The notes beneath the pieces are model-generated. The model was not told the origin of the DNA. It did not search any database and saw only the letters and a list, made by a program, of their open reading frames with translations. 64,000 nt of DNA from Bradyrhizobium sp. 139 (GTDB lineage Bacteria > Pseudomonadota > Alphaproteobacteria > Rhizobiales > Xanthobacteraceae): NCBI RefSeq assembly GCF_023074175.1, contig NZ_JADPKS010000154.1, positions 81,589 to 145,588 on the forward strand, given 5' to 3'. This document shows, in pieces, positions 1-9,603 of the stretch (position 1 is its first letter; the number at the start of each line of letters is the position of its first letter). Both the position numbers and the translations under genes were made by a program.

Positions 1-103
1 GGGCGTGGTGCTGCTGGTCGCCGCGGGCTTCGTCATCGTGAACTTCATCGTCGACATGCTCTATGCCGTGCTCGATCCCAGGATCCGCCATGGCCACGCT
101 TGA
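1..103 (+). CDS. ABC transporter permease, 3' end (DppB-like)
   Basis: The window opens inside a gene read in the frame starting at base 2 that stops with TGA at 101-103. About 33 residues are visible: a hydrophobic stretch (GVVLLVAAGFVIVNFIVD) followed by LYAVLDPRIRHG. That last motif is the usual C-terminus of DppB/OppB-type inner-membrane permeases, whose final transmembrane helix ends in YAxxDPR(I/V)R. It overlaps the next gene by 14 bases, and that gene is the DppC-type partner. The call rests on the motif and on the operon position; the rest of the gene lies outside the window. Confidence 0.85.
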   Translation, partial: GVVLLVAAGFVIVNFIVDMLYAVLDPRIRHGHA

Positions 104-958
104 GCTGTCAATTCGGGACGAGGCGGCGTCGGAGCCTGTTCGCCGCAGGCGCAAGCTAGGCCTCTTGTTCTGGCTCGCGAGCGCCTGGCTCGCGATCATC
201 CTAGCCCTCGCGATCCTCGCGCCGGTGCTGCCGCTCCAGAACCCGACCGACATGGACATGCTGGAGCGCCGCGCCGCCTTCTCCAGCGAGCATTGGCTCG
301 GCACCGACGGGCTCGGCCGCGACGAATTCGCCCGCCTGGTCTTTGGCGCGCGCGTCTCGCTGACGGTGGGGCTGATCGCGCCGATGATCGGCCTTGCGCT
401 CGGCGGCGCGCTTGGCCTGCTCGCCGGCTATTTCCGCGGCCGGTTCGAGACGCTGGTGGTCGGCAGCATGGACGTGCTGCTGGCCTTTCCGCCGCTGATC
501 TTCGCCCTCGCGGTGACCGCCTATCTCGGCCAGTCCATTCCCAATCTCACCTTGATCCTCGGTGTACTCGGCATTCCCGCCTTCATGCGCGTGGCGCGCG
601 CGGCGACACTGACGCTGGCGCGGCGTGAATTCGTGATCGCGGCCGAGGCGCTTGGCGCTTCCCATGCACGCATCCTGCTGCGCGAGCTGCTGCCGAACGT
701 CATCCTGCCGCTGCTGGCCTTCTTCCTGCTCGGCGTCGCCGTCACCATCGTGGTCGAGGGGGCGCTGTCCTTCCTCGGGCTCGGTGTGCCGCCGCCGATG
801 GCGAGCTGGGGCAGCATGATCGGCGAAGGGCGCGACAGTCTCGACGTCGCGCCGCGGCTCGCCTTCCTGCCGGCGGCGGGGCTGTTCCTGACCGTGCTGG
901 CCTTCAACCTCGTCGGCGACACCTTGCGGGCGCTGACCGACCCGCGTCAGGGGGCGCT

Positions 959-962
<4 letters not shown>
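90..962 (+). CDS. Oligopeptide/dipeptide ABC transporter permease (DppC-like)
   Basis: Inner-membrane permease of 290 residues, the second channel subunit of a peptide-type ABC importer. It has an N-terminal helix at about residues 25-45, then the EHWLGTDGLGRDEFARL segment typical of DppC/OppC proteins. The binding-protein-dependent permease domain follows, with the EAA loop (AAEALGASHARILLRELLPN) that contacts the ATPases. The ATG at 90 is chosen because the frame could extend to 63, but that would deepen the overlap with the upstream permease and add no recognisable family sequence. It is followed by the two ATPase genes with a 4-base overlap. The substrate is unknown because the binding protein lies outside the window. 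Confidence 0.92.
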
Positions 963-1947
<985 letters not shown>

Positions 1948-1951
<4 letters not shown>

Positions 1952-2919
1952 TGCAGCTTGCCGTGCACGATGAGCCGCTTCTGGACGTCGACAATCTCGT
2001 TGTCGAATATGGTCTCGGCAACAGGACGGTCCACGCGGTCTCCGGTGTCAGCTTCCAGGTCGCGCGCGGCGAGACGCTCGGACTGGTCGGCGAATCCGGC
2101 TGCGGCAAGTCGACGCTGGGGCGCGCGGTCCTGCAATTGCGTCGCGCCAAATCCGGCCGCGTGCTGTTCGACGGCGAGGATCTCACCGCGATGGAGGGCG
2201 AGGCGCTGCGCAGGATGCGCCGCCGCGTGCAGCTCATTTTCCAGGATCCGATCGCCTCGCTCAATCCGCGCCGGCGCATCGGCGACATCGTGGCCGAGCC
2301 GCTCATCATCGCCGGCGTCAAGGATGCCACCGAGCGCAAGCGCCGCGTCCACGAGGTGCTCGGCGCAGTCGGGCTCGACCCTGACATCGTGGCGGGCCGT
2401 CTGCCGCACGAATTCTCCGGCGGCCAGTGCCAGCGCATCTGCATCGCGCGGTCGCTGGTGCTCAATCCCGAATTCATCGTCTGCGACGAGCCGGTCTCGG
2501 CGCTCGACGTCTCGATCCGCGCGCAGATCCTCAATCTGCTCGAGGAGATGAAAGCACGCTTCGGCCTGACGCTGCTGTTCATCGCCCATGATCTTGCCGT
2601 GGTGAAGGCAGTCAGCGACCGCGTCGCGGTGATGTATCTCGGCCGGCTCTGCGAGGTCGGCCCATCAGAGCAATTGTTCGCAAAACCCGCGCATCCCTAT
2701 ACGGACCTGCTGTTGCAGGCGATCCCGGTCCCTGATCCGGATGTCCGTCCCGTCGAGGGTGTGGCAATTGGCGAGCCGCCATCGCCGATTGCGCCGCCGT
2801 CCGGCTGCCGCTTCCGCACCCGCTGCCCGCGGGCCGATCAGCGATGCAGCGCGGAGATACCGGAGCTGCGCGAGGTGGCGCCCGGCCAGTTCGCGGCTTG
2901 CCACCATCCGCTGGCCTGA
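1948..2919 (+). CDS. Oligopeptide/dipeptide ABC transporter ATP-binding protein (DppF-like)
   Basis: Second ATPase of the peptide-type importer, 323 residues. The ATG at 1948 overlaps the previous stop (ATGA), as expected for coupled translation; an in-frame extension upstream to 1831 lies within the preceding gene and was rejected. It shows Walker A GESGCGKST, FQDPIASLNPRRRIGD (the DppF-type Q loop), signature FSGGQCQR and Walker B VCDEPVSALDVS. The C-terminal peptide-transporter domain ends CRFRTRCPRADQRC. It is the last gene of the transporter operon; no strong terminator follows in the 85 bases before the next gene. Confidence 0.94.
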
Positions 2920-3004
2920 ACTAAGACCGCTGCCGGGTTTGTCTCGCCCTGCCGGTCATGGCATGGTGGCTCGTGAGAACGAGAAGCATGCCGGGAGGAC
3001 GCAG

Positions 3005-4072
3005 ATGAAGAGTTTCAAGGTCGCCGATTTCAAGGCGCCGCTGCAGGAGTTCGACGAGGCCACGCCGGAGCCGTCGGGCACGCAGGTGCTGATCAAGGTG
3101 AAGGCCGCGGGCGTCTGCCACAGCGACCTCCACATCTGGGAAGGCGGCTACGATCTCGGCCACGGCCGCAAGCCGCTGTCGCTGAAGGATCGCGGCATCA
3201 ACCTGCCGCTGACCATGGGGCACGAGACCGTCGGCGAGGTCCTCGCCTTTGGCCCCGACGTAAAGCCGACCGACCAGGGCGATCTGAAGCTCGGCGATGT
3301 CGGCCTGGTCTATCCCTGGATCGGCTGCGGCAAATGCGCTGTTTGTCTTGCGGGCGACGAGAACATGTGCGCGACGCCGCGCTCGCTTGGCGTCTATTGC
3401 GACGGCGGCTATTCCGATCACATGCTGGTGCCGCATCCGCGCTATCTGCTCAATCTCAGGGGGCTCGACCCGGCGGCGACCGCGCCCTACGCCTGCTCGG
3501 GCGTCACCACCTACAGCGCGCTGAAGAAGGTCGAGCAGCACTTCGACACCCCGATCGTGATGTTCGGTGCCGGCGGCCTCGGCCTGATGGCGCTGTCGCT
3601 GCTCAAGGCGATGGGCGGCAAGGGCGCGATCATGCTCGACATCGACGCCAGGAAGCGCGAGGCCGCAGAGAAGGCCGGGGCGCTCGCGACCGTCGATCCC
3701 AAGGCGCCGGATGCGCTGGAGCAGCTGGCCAAGAAAGCCGGCGGGCCGATCCGCGCCGTGATTGACCTCGTCGGCAACGCCGCGACCACGCAACTCGGCT
3801 TCGATTGCCTGACCAAGGGCGGCAAGCTCGTCATCGTCGGCCTGTTCGGCGGCGGCGCGACCTGGGCGCTGCCGCTGATCCCGATCAAGGCGGTGACGAT
3901 CCAGGGAAGCTATGTCGGCAATCTGCGCGAGACGCAGGAGCTGCTCGATCTCGTCCGCACCAAGAACGTGCCGCCGATCCCGGTGACGCGCCAGCCGCTC
4001 GCCAAGGCCAATGACGCGCTGGTGCAATTGCAGCAGGGCGCGGTGGTCGGGCGCACGGTGCTGACGCCGTAG
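3005..4072 (+). CDS. Zinc-dependent alcohol dehydrogenase (MDR superfamily)
   Basis: Predicted NAD(P)-dependent medium-chain alcohol dehydrogenase of 355 residues. The N-terminal catalytic domain has the zinc ligands Cys38 (GVCHSD) and His73 with Glu74 (MGHET). Structural-zinc cysteines are at 108, 111, 114 and 122. A Rossmann domain follows with the nucleotide motif GAGGLGLMAL. A 12-residue insertion (YDLGHGRKPLSLK) sits between the first zinc ligand and the GHE motif. The ATG at 3005 is preceded by GGGAGGACGC; the longer in-frame extension overlaps dppF in another frame and was dropped. The substrate is not evident; the next gene encodes another oxidoreductase. Confidence 0.9.
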   Translation: MKSFKVADFKAPLQEFDEATPEPSGTQVLIKVKAAGVCHSDLHIWEGGYDLGHGRKPLSLKDRGINLPLTMGHETVGEVLAFGPDVKPTDQGDLKLGDVGLVYPWIGCGKCAVCLAGDENMCATPRSLGVYCDGGYSDHMLVPHPRYLLNLRGLDPAATAPYACSGVTTYSALKKVEQHFDTPIVMFGAGGLGLMALSLLKAMGGKGAIMLDIDARKREAAEKAGALATVDPKAPDALEQLAKKAGGPIRAVIDLVGNAATTQLGFDCLTKGGKLVIVGLFGGGATWALPLIPIKAVTIQGSYVGNLRETQELLDLVRTKNVPPIPVTRQPLAKANDALVQLQQGAVVGRTVLTP

Positions 4073-4087
4073 CAACCGCTCTCTCTT

Positions 4088-4174
4088 CGTCATTGCGGGG
4101 AGCGAAGCGACCAAGCAATCCAGAGTGCCTCCACAGATGCAGTTCTGGATTGTTTCGCTTCGCTCGCAATGACG
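4088..4174. repeat. Palindromic intergenic repeat (CGTCATTGCG family)
   Basis: An 87-base element begins CGTCATTGCGGGGAGCGAAG and ends with the complementary CTTCGCTCGCAATGACG, so it folds into a long hairpin with a variable centre. Closely related copies lie at 5796-5888 and 29674-29752. Such elements are common between genes in Bradyrhizobium. Confidence 0.85.
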
Positions 4175-4205
4175 ACTTGGCTAACTCCTTCCTGAGCCCG
4201 TTCAA

Positions 4206-5285
4206 ATGTCCGCAAACAACGCCTTCCACATTGCCGTGCTTGCCGGTGACGGCATCGGTCCCGAAGTCATGGCGCCGGCCATCGAAGTCCTGCGCAAGAT
4301 CGAGGCGAAGTCCGGCTTACGCTTCCGCTTCACCGAGGCGCCGGCGGGTGCCACCAATTATCTTGCGACCGGCAAGTCGATGCCTGATACCACCATCAAG
4401 CTGTGCGAGGAGGCGGACGCCATCCTGCTCGGCGCCTGTGGCCTGCCGTCGGTGCGCTACCCCGACAATACCGAGATCGCGCCGCAGATCGAGCTGCGCT
4501 TCATCTTCGATCTCTATGCCGGCGTGCGGCCGGCGCGACTCATTCCGGGCGTGCCGAGCCCGATCGTCGGCGCCGACCAGCGCGGTATCGATCTCGTCGT
4601 GATCCGCGAATCGACCGAAGGCCTGTTCGCCTCGATGGGCAAGGGCGTCGTCACCCATGAGGACGCGCGCGAGACCATGGTGATCACGCGCAGGACATCC
4701 GAGCGTCTGTTCGAGTTCTCGTTTCGCCTCGCCGAGCGGCGCAAGGCGCGCGGCAAGCCGGGGATGCTGACTTGCGTCGACAAGGCGAACGTGTTCAAGG
4801 CCTTTGCTTTCTTCCGCGGCATCTTCGACGAGATCGAGAAGCACCATCCGGTAGTGAAGACGGATCGGCTCTATGTCGATGCCTGCTCGGCGATGCTGGT
4901 CAAGCGGCCCTGGGATTTCGACGTGATGGTGATGGAGAACATGTTCGGCGACATTCTCTCCGACATCACCGCGAGCATGATCGGCGGCCTCGGCATGGCG
5001 CCGTCCGCCGACATCGGCGACAAGTATGCCGTGTTCCAGCCCTGCCACGGCACCGCGCCCGATATCATGGGGCAGGGTAAGGCCAATCCCACCGGCATGA
5101 TCCTGTCCGCGGCGATGATGCTGGACTGGCTCGCCGACAAGCACGGCGTCGAGAGCGCGGCGGAAGCCGGCGAGACGATCGAGCGCGCGGTGGATCAGGT
5201 CTATGCCGGCGGCATCGAGCCGATGGAGTTCGGCGGCAGCGACGGCACGGCCGACATTACGAAAGCGGTGCTTGCGGCACTCTGA
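4206..5285 (+). CDS. Isocitrate/isopropylmalate dehydrogenase family protein
   Basis: Decarboxylating beta-hydroxyacid dehydrogenase of 359 residues. It opens with the family N-terminus IAVLAGDGIGPEVM. It has the ELRFIFDLYAGVRPARL substrate-binding region, the metal/substrate segment DIGG-like FGDILSDITASMIGG, and the NAD-binding loop PCHGTAPDIMGQGKANPTG. The family includes isopropylmalate, isocitrate, tartrate and malate dehydrogenases. The sequence alone does not say which, and no leuCD genes are nearby, so a role in leucine synthesis is not assumed. The gap from the alcohol dehydrogenase holds a palindromic repeat, so it may be transcribed separately. Confidence 0.88.
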   Translation: MSANNAFHIAVLAGDGIGPEVMAPAIEVLRKIEAKSGLRFRFTEAPAGATNYLATGKSMPDTTIKLCEEADAILLGACGLPSVRYPDNTEIAPQIELRFIFDLYAGVRPARLIPGVPSPIVGADQRGIDLVVIRESTEGLFASMGKGVVTHEDARETMVITRRTSERLFEFSFRLAERRKARGKPGMLTCVDKANVFKAFAFFRGIFDEIEKHHPVVKTDRLYVDACSAMLVKRPWDFDVMVMENMFGDILSDITASMIGGLGMAPSADIGDKYAVFQPCHGTAPDIMGQGKANPTGMILSAAMMLDWLADKHGVESAAEAGETIERAVDQVYAGGIEPMEFGGSDGTADITKAVLAAL

Positions 5286-5399
5286 AAATAATCGGATAGC
5301 GGCTGCTTCACCCCTCACCGCAGGTGGGGCGAGGGAGCGCAGTGTCTGCGCGACGACAGGCTAGACGCAAAAAGGGAGCTTCGCGGCCCGCTTCGTAAA

Positions 5400-5684
5400 T
5401 CACCAGCGGCGCCAGTAGTGGCGATGTCCCCAGCCCCACGGACGTGGGCCGTAGAAGCGTCGCGGGCCGCCATAATAGCCGTAGGCGCCGTAATAGTTCG
5501 GACGCCAGAAGCAGCGGCCCCAGGGGTTGCACACCCAGCGTACCTGATCGACATCAGCGGCCGGACCGCTCGCAATTCGATCCGCCTGCGGGATGCCGTT
5601 CGGCATCGCCGCGAGCGCCGGTCCCGAGGTGAGCGCCACACCACTGATGGCAGCCAGAGCAAGAACAGCAAATTTTGCCTTCAT
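5400..5684 (-). CDS. Small secreted Gly/Tyr/Arg/Trp-rich protein
   Basis: Predicted exported protein of 94 residues. The start at 5684 gives a clean Sec signal peptide (MKAKFAVLALAAISG, cleavage near ALA-AM). The reverse-strand sequence GGGAGGTTGCG lies just upstream as ribosome-binding site; the frame extends further upstream but only into intergenic repeat. The mature part holds VRWVCNPWGRCFWRPN and then a tail rich in Tyr, Gly, Arg and Trp ending HYWRRW. Proteins of this build are common in Bradyrhizobiaceae and have no assigned function. Confidence 0.8.
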   Translation of the reverse strand: MKAKFAVLALAAISGVALTSGPALAAMPNGIPQADRIASGPAADVDQVRWVCNPWGRCFWRPNYYGAYGYYGGPRRFYGPRPWGWGHRHYWRRW

Positions 5685-5795
5685 CGCAACCTCCCTCATT
5701 GATGGCGAAAGAACCGCCGGGACATCAATTGGTTGCTCCCGTGTGGGAGGCGCGCAGGAATTTAATCTTCCTGAATACATGTTCACGTTGTCTCC

Positions 5796-5888
5796 CGTCA
5801 TTGCGAGGAGCGAAGCGACGAAGCATCCAGGCCGCCTCCGCAGCGGCAGTCTGGATTGCTTCGCTTCGCCGCTTCGCTCGCAATGACG
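5796..5888. repeat. Palindromic intergenic repeat (CGTCATTGCG family)
   Basis: Second copy of the CGTCATTGCGAGGAGCGAAG ... CTTCGCTCGCAATGACG element. It ends seven bases before the stop of the enoyl-CoA hydratase gene and could act as its 3' hairpin. Confidence 0.85.
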
Positions 5889-5894
5889 ACGGAA

Positions 5895-6716
5895 TCATCG
5901 CCCCTGGAACTGCGGCTTGCGCTTCTCCATGAACGCCTGCCGGCCCTCGCGAAAGTCTGCACTGTCCATGCAAACATTGCCGATCGCCTTGATCGCCTCC
6001 ATGTCGCGCTGGCTCTCGTCCTTCAGCACTTGCGCGATGGTTATCTTGGCCGCCTTGATCGCGAGCGGCGCGTTCTCCGAAATGCCTTGCGCAATCGCCA
6101 TGGTCTCGCCCCAGAGCTGATCGTCCGGAATCACACGCTCCACCAGTCCGATGCGCAGCGCCTCGGCAGAATCGATGCGCATGCCCGTGTACATCAGAAG
6201 CCGCGCCCAGGACGGTCCGACCAGCGACACCAGATGCCGCAAGCCGTCATAGCCATAGGCGATTCCGAGCTTGGCGGCGGGAATGCCGAACTGGCTGCCA
6301 TGCGCGGCGATGCGGATATCGGTGAGCATCGCGACCTGCATGCCGCCGCCAAGGCAAAAGCCCTGGATGCAGGCGATCGTCGGCTTGGGATAATCGGCGA
6401 GCAGCGCGCGCTGGGCGGCGCTGCGTTTTGCATATTCCTCCGATGCCGCCGCGTTGTGGCGGGTCTTCTCGAACTGGCTGATGTCGGCGCCGGAGACGAA
6501 CGCCTTGCCGCCGGCGCCGCTCAGGATCACGACGCGCACCGTCTGGTCATCGCGCAAGCTCGTCAGCGCCTCGCCGAATCCCTCCCACATCTCCAGCGAC
6601 ATCGCATTGCGCTTGTCGGGATTGTTGAAGGTGATCACGCCGACGCCACTGGTTGTGTGCTTGAGGATCTTGCCGTCGGCGTAAGCTGCCTCGGTCGTGC
6701 TGGAAATGTCGGGCAT
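5895..6716 (-). CDS. Enoyl-CoA hydratase/isomerase family protein
   Basis: Crotonase-fold protein of 273 residues, probably cytoplasmic, acting on an acyl-CoA. The oxyanion-hole segments are both present: GKAFVSGADISQFE near residues 80-95 and CIQGFCLGGGMQVAM near 125-140. NNPDKRNAMSLEMW near the N-terminus and the final QAFMEKRKPQFQGR are typical of enoyl-CoA hydratases. The ATG at 6716 is preferred over an upstream in-frame ATG at 6866, because the added 50 residues are low-complexity and unlike the family. It stands alone on this strand. The exact acyl-CoA substrate cannot be read. Confidence 0.88.
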   Translation of the reverse strand: MPDISSTTEAAYADGKILKHTTSGVGVITFNNPDKRNAMSLEMWEGFGEALTSLRDDQTVRVVILSGAGGKAFVSGADISQFEKTRHNAAASEEYAKRSAAQRALLADYPKPTIACIQGFCLGGGMQVAMLTDIRIAAHGSQFGIPAAKLGIAYGYDGLRHLVSLVGPSWARLLMYTGMRIDSAEALRIGLVERVIPDDQLWGETMAIAQGISENAPLAIKAAKITIAQVLKDESQRDMEAIKAIGNVCMDSADFREGRQAFMEKRKPQFQGR

Positions 6717-6846
6717 CGCGCGCTCGCTTGTCGTAGGCCGGGCGCAATGTGCGGCCGGGCCGAGGTCGGGGTCAACCGCGCCGAGGGATGCGGCTTTGCA
6801 TCCGCCTGTACCGCGATTGCATGGCGCTAGCGCGTCATGTGCGCGG

Positions 6847-7086
6847 TCAGGGATGGCTACCGGCATTGCTGAAGAACGCCGCCTCGGTCTTGCCGACGAT
6901 CACGCGATAGCGCCGCACCACCACATTGTTCTCGACCGCTTCGGCGAGGGCGGCGGGGATGTTGACCACGACATGGCGCTGGCCGAAGCCGAAATTCATG
7001 TTCTCGATCCGCTGGAGCGAAGCCTCCGTTTGCCGTATGCGCTTCTGCACCGGAAGGTTCATCGCTGCGATCGTGCGCGGCGTCAT
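6847..7086 (-). pseudogene. L,D-transpeptidase (YcbB/YkuD type) remnant
   Basis: A 79-codon frame reads MNLPVQKRIRQTEASLQRI, then RHVVVNIPAALAEAVENN and VVVRRYRVIVGK. This resembles the start of the catalytic region of large L,D-transpeptidases, where NVP-x-RLRQLELNLER is followed by V(L)VNIPA and the KVVxxxRVIVGK strand. The catalytic His and Cys (HGT...SHGCVR) are absent: the frame stops soon after VIVGK. The N-terminal peptidoglycan-binding part is also missing. I read it as a short decayed fragment of a cell-wall cross-linking enzyme; it could instead be a coincidentally open frame. Confidence 0.5.
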
Positions 7087-7204
7087 GGCCGCCCCGAAAA
7101 GAGAGCCGCGCGCAAGCGCGCGGGCTAGGCCTCGTTCAATCCGGCCGCGCCCCCATGACGCGGTGGATTGAACATCGGCCGGTGGGCCAGAGCGCCGATT
7201 GATC

Positions 7205-7609
7205 TCAGGCTTCGTTCGCCGCGATCGATTCCATCAGCGAGACGAGCTGACGCTGCACCGTCTGGTCCTTGATCTTGCTGTAGGCGCGCAGCAGGCGGAG
7301 GCTGAAGGCTGAGTCCAGGAAGAGCAGGCTCTCGACTTCGCGCGCCTTGTTGTCGCCGTCATAGAAGAAGGTTACGGGCACGTCGAGCGAAGTGGCGATC
7401 TGCTGAAGCCGAGCCGCGCCGACGCGATTGACGCCCTTCTCGTATTTCTGGACCTGCTGGAAGCTGACGCCGAGCTTCTCGCCGAGCTCGGCCTGCGAGA
7501 TCTTCATCTCGACGCGCCGCAGACGGATGCGTTTGCCCAGCTCAATGTCCGGCTTGCCGGCACTGCGCTGCTTCATTCTCTTCGCCGCTGTTTTCATTCG
7601 TTTTCTCAT
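7205..7609 (-). CDS. XRE-family helix-turn-helix transcriptional regulator
   Basis: DNA-binding protein of 134 residues. An HTH_3 domain spans about residues 23-78 (LGKRIRLRRVEMKISQAELGEKLGVSFQQVQKYEKGVNRVGAARLQQIA by eye). A C-terminal helical part follows that ends QRQLVSLMESIAANEA, the build of short rhizobial XRE regulators. The start at 7609 is chosen because its ATG overlaps the LysR stop codon (ATGA), so the two regulators are translationally coupled; later methionines at 7597 and 7576 are possible. The targets are unknown. Confidence 0.88.
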   Translation of the reverse strand: MRKRMKTAAKRMKQRSAGKPDIELGKRIRLRRVEMKISQAELGEKLGVSFQQVQKYEKGVNRVGAARLQQIATSLDVPVTFFYDGDNKAREVESLLFLDSAFSLRLLRAYSKIKDQTVQRQLVSLMESIAANEA

Positions 7610-8652
7610 CGTTCTTCGGTTGAAAATCCCCCGAAGAGCTGGGTCAGGGGTTCGCCCATATACGAGTCCTTGAATTCATGCGGATGCACGAACTCTTCCT
7701 TAAACCACGGGAATCGCGCCGGATTGAAGGCTTCGATCAGCCAGTCAATCATGTGCCGCACTCGCGGAATCCGGCCGCTACCAGGATGGTAGGACAACCA
7801 GATATCCAGCGGTCGGTTCAACTCGACCTCCAGTGGAATCAACTTCCCGCCAAGCGCAATGGCGTAGCTCGGGAATACGCCGATTCCGGCGCCATTCGCG
7901 ACCGCCCAGTAGTTGGCGCTTGAGACGTTGGTCTTCATGACCAGCAGGTCACGTTCCGGAACGCCGGGGAAGAAGCTCTCGAACGTTTCCTTGGCGGCGA
8001 GCTGGTCGGCGAACTGCAGCACCAGGCGGTGCTTGATCAACTCCATCGCCGAGCGCGGCGCGCCATGTCTTGAAATGTATTTTTCGGAGGCCCAGAACAT
8101 CAGATGCATGCGGCCGAGCCGCACCAGCTTGACGTCGAGCGCCGAGGGACGCGACAGATGGATGGCGACGTCGGCCTCGTGACGGGAGACGTCGGCCGAG
8201 CGCATCGCGCAGTGCAGGTCGACCAGGATCTTCGGATAGGCCTGCTGGAATTCGACCAGCCGCGGGGCGAGCCAGAACGTCCCGAGGCCCTCGGTCACGG
8301 CCACACGAACTTCGCCGGACAGAGCGTTGGCCGTCGAATCGCTGGTGCGCAGCACGTCGAAGGCAGCCGCCTCCATGCGCTCGACGGCGGAGACCACCAG
8401 TGCACCTTCATCGGTCAGATGAGTGCCGTGGACGTCGCGGGTGAACAGCGTGGTGCCGGTCTGGCGCTCGAAATCATCAATCCGGCGGCGGACGGCATTG
8501 ATCGACAGCGACAGGCGTTCAGACGCCGAGCGAAAACTGCCGCATCGAACGACTTCCAAGAATATGCGGGCCGCATCCCAATCGGAGAGGCCGCTGATAT
8601 TGATCTTTGGGCGTTCCTCCAGCGGAACGCCCCTTTCCGCCAAGGAGTGCAT
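7606..8652 (-). CDS. LysR-family transcriptional regulator
   Basis: Regulator of 348 residues. The winged helix-turn-helix is at about residues 23-80 (WDAARIFLEVVRCGSFRSAS, then RRRIDDFERQTGTTLFTR). The effector-binding domain runs from about 110 to 310. The extra ~20 N-terminal residues and a C-terminal extension make it somewhat longer than the usual ~300. It overlaps the following XRE gene by four bases. Nothing on the opposite strand is divergently adjacent except a 480-base gap and a small gene, so the classical LysR target cannot be guessed. Confidence 0.9.
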   Translation of the reverse strand: MHSLAERGVPLEERPKINISGLSDWDAARIFLEVVRCGSFRSASERLSLSINAVRRRIDDFERQTGTTLFTRDVHGTHLTDEGALVVSAVERMEAAAFDVLRTSDSTANALSGEVRVAVTEGLGTFWLAPRLVEFQQAYPKILVDLHCAMRSADVSRHEADVAIHLSRPSALDVKLVRLGRMHLMFWASEKYISRHGAPRSAMELIKHRLVLQFADQLAAKETFESFFPGVPERDLLVMKTNVSSANYWAVANGAGIGVFPSYAIALGGKLIPLEVELNRPLDIWLSYHPGSGRIPRVRHMIDWLIEAFNPARFPWFKEEFVHPHEFKDSYMGEPLTQLFGGFSTEER

Positions 8653-9131
8653 ACAAGTCCCTTCGGGTCGCTAAACTGGCAGAATCTTAAGCAAACCACA
8701 ACCACTGCGGGTTGGGGAACGGCGAGTTTTGAACGCCATCCTTACTGCCGCGTGGGCGGTATCCAAGTGCTGACAAGGGCCGGGAATCGGGCAGACCATC
8801 GTCCGAAAGAGGGGTGTGACGTGAGTTCCGTTGCGAGCCGTGAAATGGCTGCGGGATTATTGGCGCTGTCCATAACGGACGTGCTTGCGCGAGACCTGCC
8901 GGCTTGCGGAATGGATCAATCACACGGCGCTACGCGTTTTGTTTCCGGCCGCCACAATAATGGCCTCCCGCCCAGCGGGGCGATGTTCGCTGCAACCACA
9001 GTTTCCAGGCAGCAACACATTGAAATCAAATTCGGAGGCGCGGGCGCCTCGTGTTATCCTCGACCCTTCATGGGGGCCGAGGGGATCACCACAAGCACGT
9101 CTCGCAGGCCGAATTAACGGAAAGAACGCCG
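8653..9131. other. Intergenic region without recognisable gene
   Basis: This 479-base stretch separates the LysR gene (minus strand) from a small plus-strand gene. Frames open here on the plus strand look like extensions of shadows of the LysR gene, and no family motif was recognised. It should hold the promoter of the LysR-XRE operon; a short GGCGCGGGCGCC palindrome near 9040 is the only structure noticed. Confidence 0.5.
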
Positions 9132-9398
9132 GTGTCGCATTCAGACGAACAGTTGCAGTCGGTGCTGGAGACGCTTGAGGAGTGCCGCAGGGTTCTCAAC
9201 CAGAGCAATAGCCGCGAGTCGGCCGAGCTGCTGTCCATCGTCATCCTCGATGTGCGGATGAAGCTCAAAGGAATTGACAGTGCCGATCTCAAGGCGCTGT
9301 GCGACGAAATGCTGCGGAGCGCTGGAAGCCAACCGCAGCCCCCTTCCAAGCAGACGCAGGACCAGCCCCGGCGTCCGCTGCTCCGCGTGGTGAAGTAG
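9132..9398 (+). CDS. Small conserved hypothetical protein
   Basis: Predicted cytoplasmic helical protein of 88 residues beginning SHSDEQLQSVLETLEECRRVL and ending RRPLLRVVK. The GTG at 9132 is chosen because GGAAAG lies about 9 bases upstream and the helical region starts there; an ATG at 9051 would add 27 unlikely residues. Proteins of this pattern (short amphipathic helices, Gln/Pro-rich tail) occur in Bradyrhizobium, but I know no function. A weak hairpin (TCTCGC ... GCGAGA, 9412-9429) follows the stop. Confidence 0.65.
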   Translation: MSHSDEQLQSVLETLEECRRVLNQSNSRESAELLSIVILDVRMKLKGIDSADLKALCDEMLRSAGSQPQPPSKQTQDQPRRPLLRVVK

Positions 9399-9440
9399 CC
9401 GCGCCGCCGAGTCTCGCTTTTTGGCGAGATTTGTGCGCGT

Positions 9441-9476
9441 CCCGATGCCGCATCTGTGATCACAGACGGCATCGGG
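9441..9476. promoter_or_regulatory. Large near-perfect palindrome upstream of ccdA
   Basis: CCCGATGCCG (9441-9450) is followed by CA, the perfect 14-base palindrome TCTGTGATCACAGA (9453-9466) and CGGCATCGGG (9467-9476), the complement of the first arm. Only the CA bulge breaks a 34-base dyad. It lies 43 bases after the small gene and 127 before ccdA. It has no T-run, so it may be an operator or an RNA processing hairpin rather than a simple terminator. Confidence 0.6.
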
Positions 9477-9603
9477 AGGAGCCCTGGTTTTGTGCGCCTC
9501 TGTTGCGCATTTTCCGGCATCGGCTACACCAGAGCCGGTTCGGCTCCGGTTTGCGTGCATTCCCCGTGCGTGGCCAAGAGCCTGAGATGGCTCCGACTGC
9601 ATC

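Noticed and set aside
4206..5285. leuB (3-isopropylmalate dehydrogenase)
   Set aside because: The family is right, but there are no leuCD neighbours and the same motifs occur in tartrate, malate and isocitrate dehydrogenases.
8104..9117. 337-codon plus-strand frame over the LysR gene and the following gap
   Set aside because: The first half is antisense to the LysR gene; the rest has no domain, start signal or conservation that I recognise.
9455..9464. CRP/FNR site in the palindrome before ccdA
   Set aside because: TGTGATCACA has the right half-sites but no spacer; CRP needs six bases between them and FNR/FixK about four between TTGAT and ATCAA.
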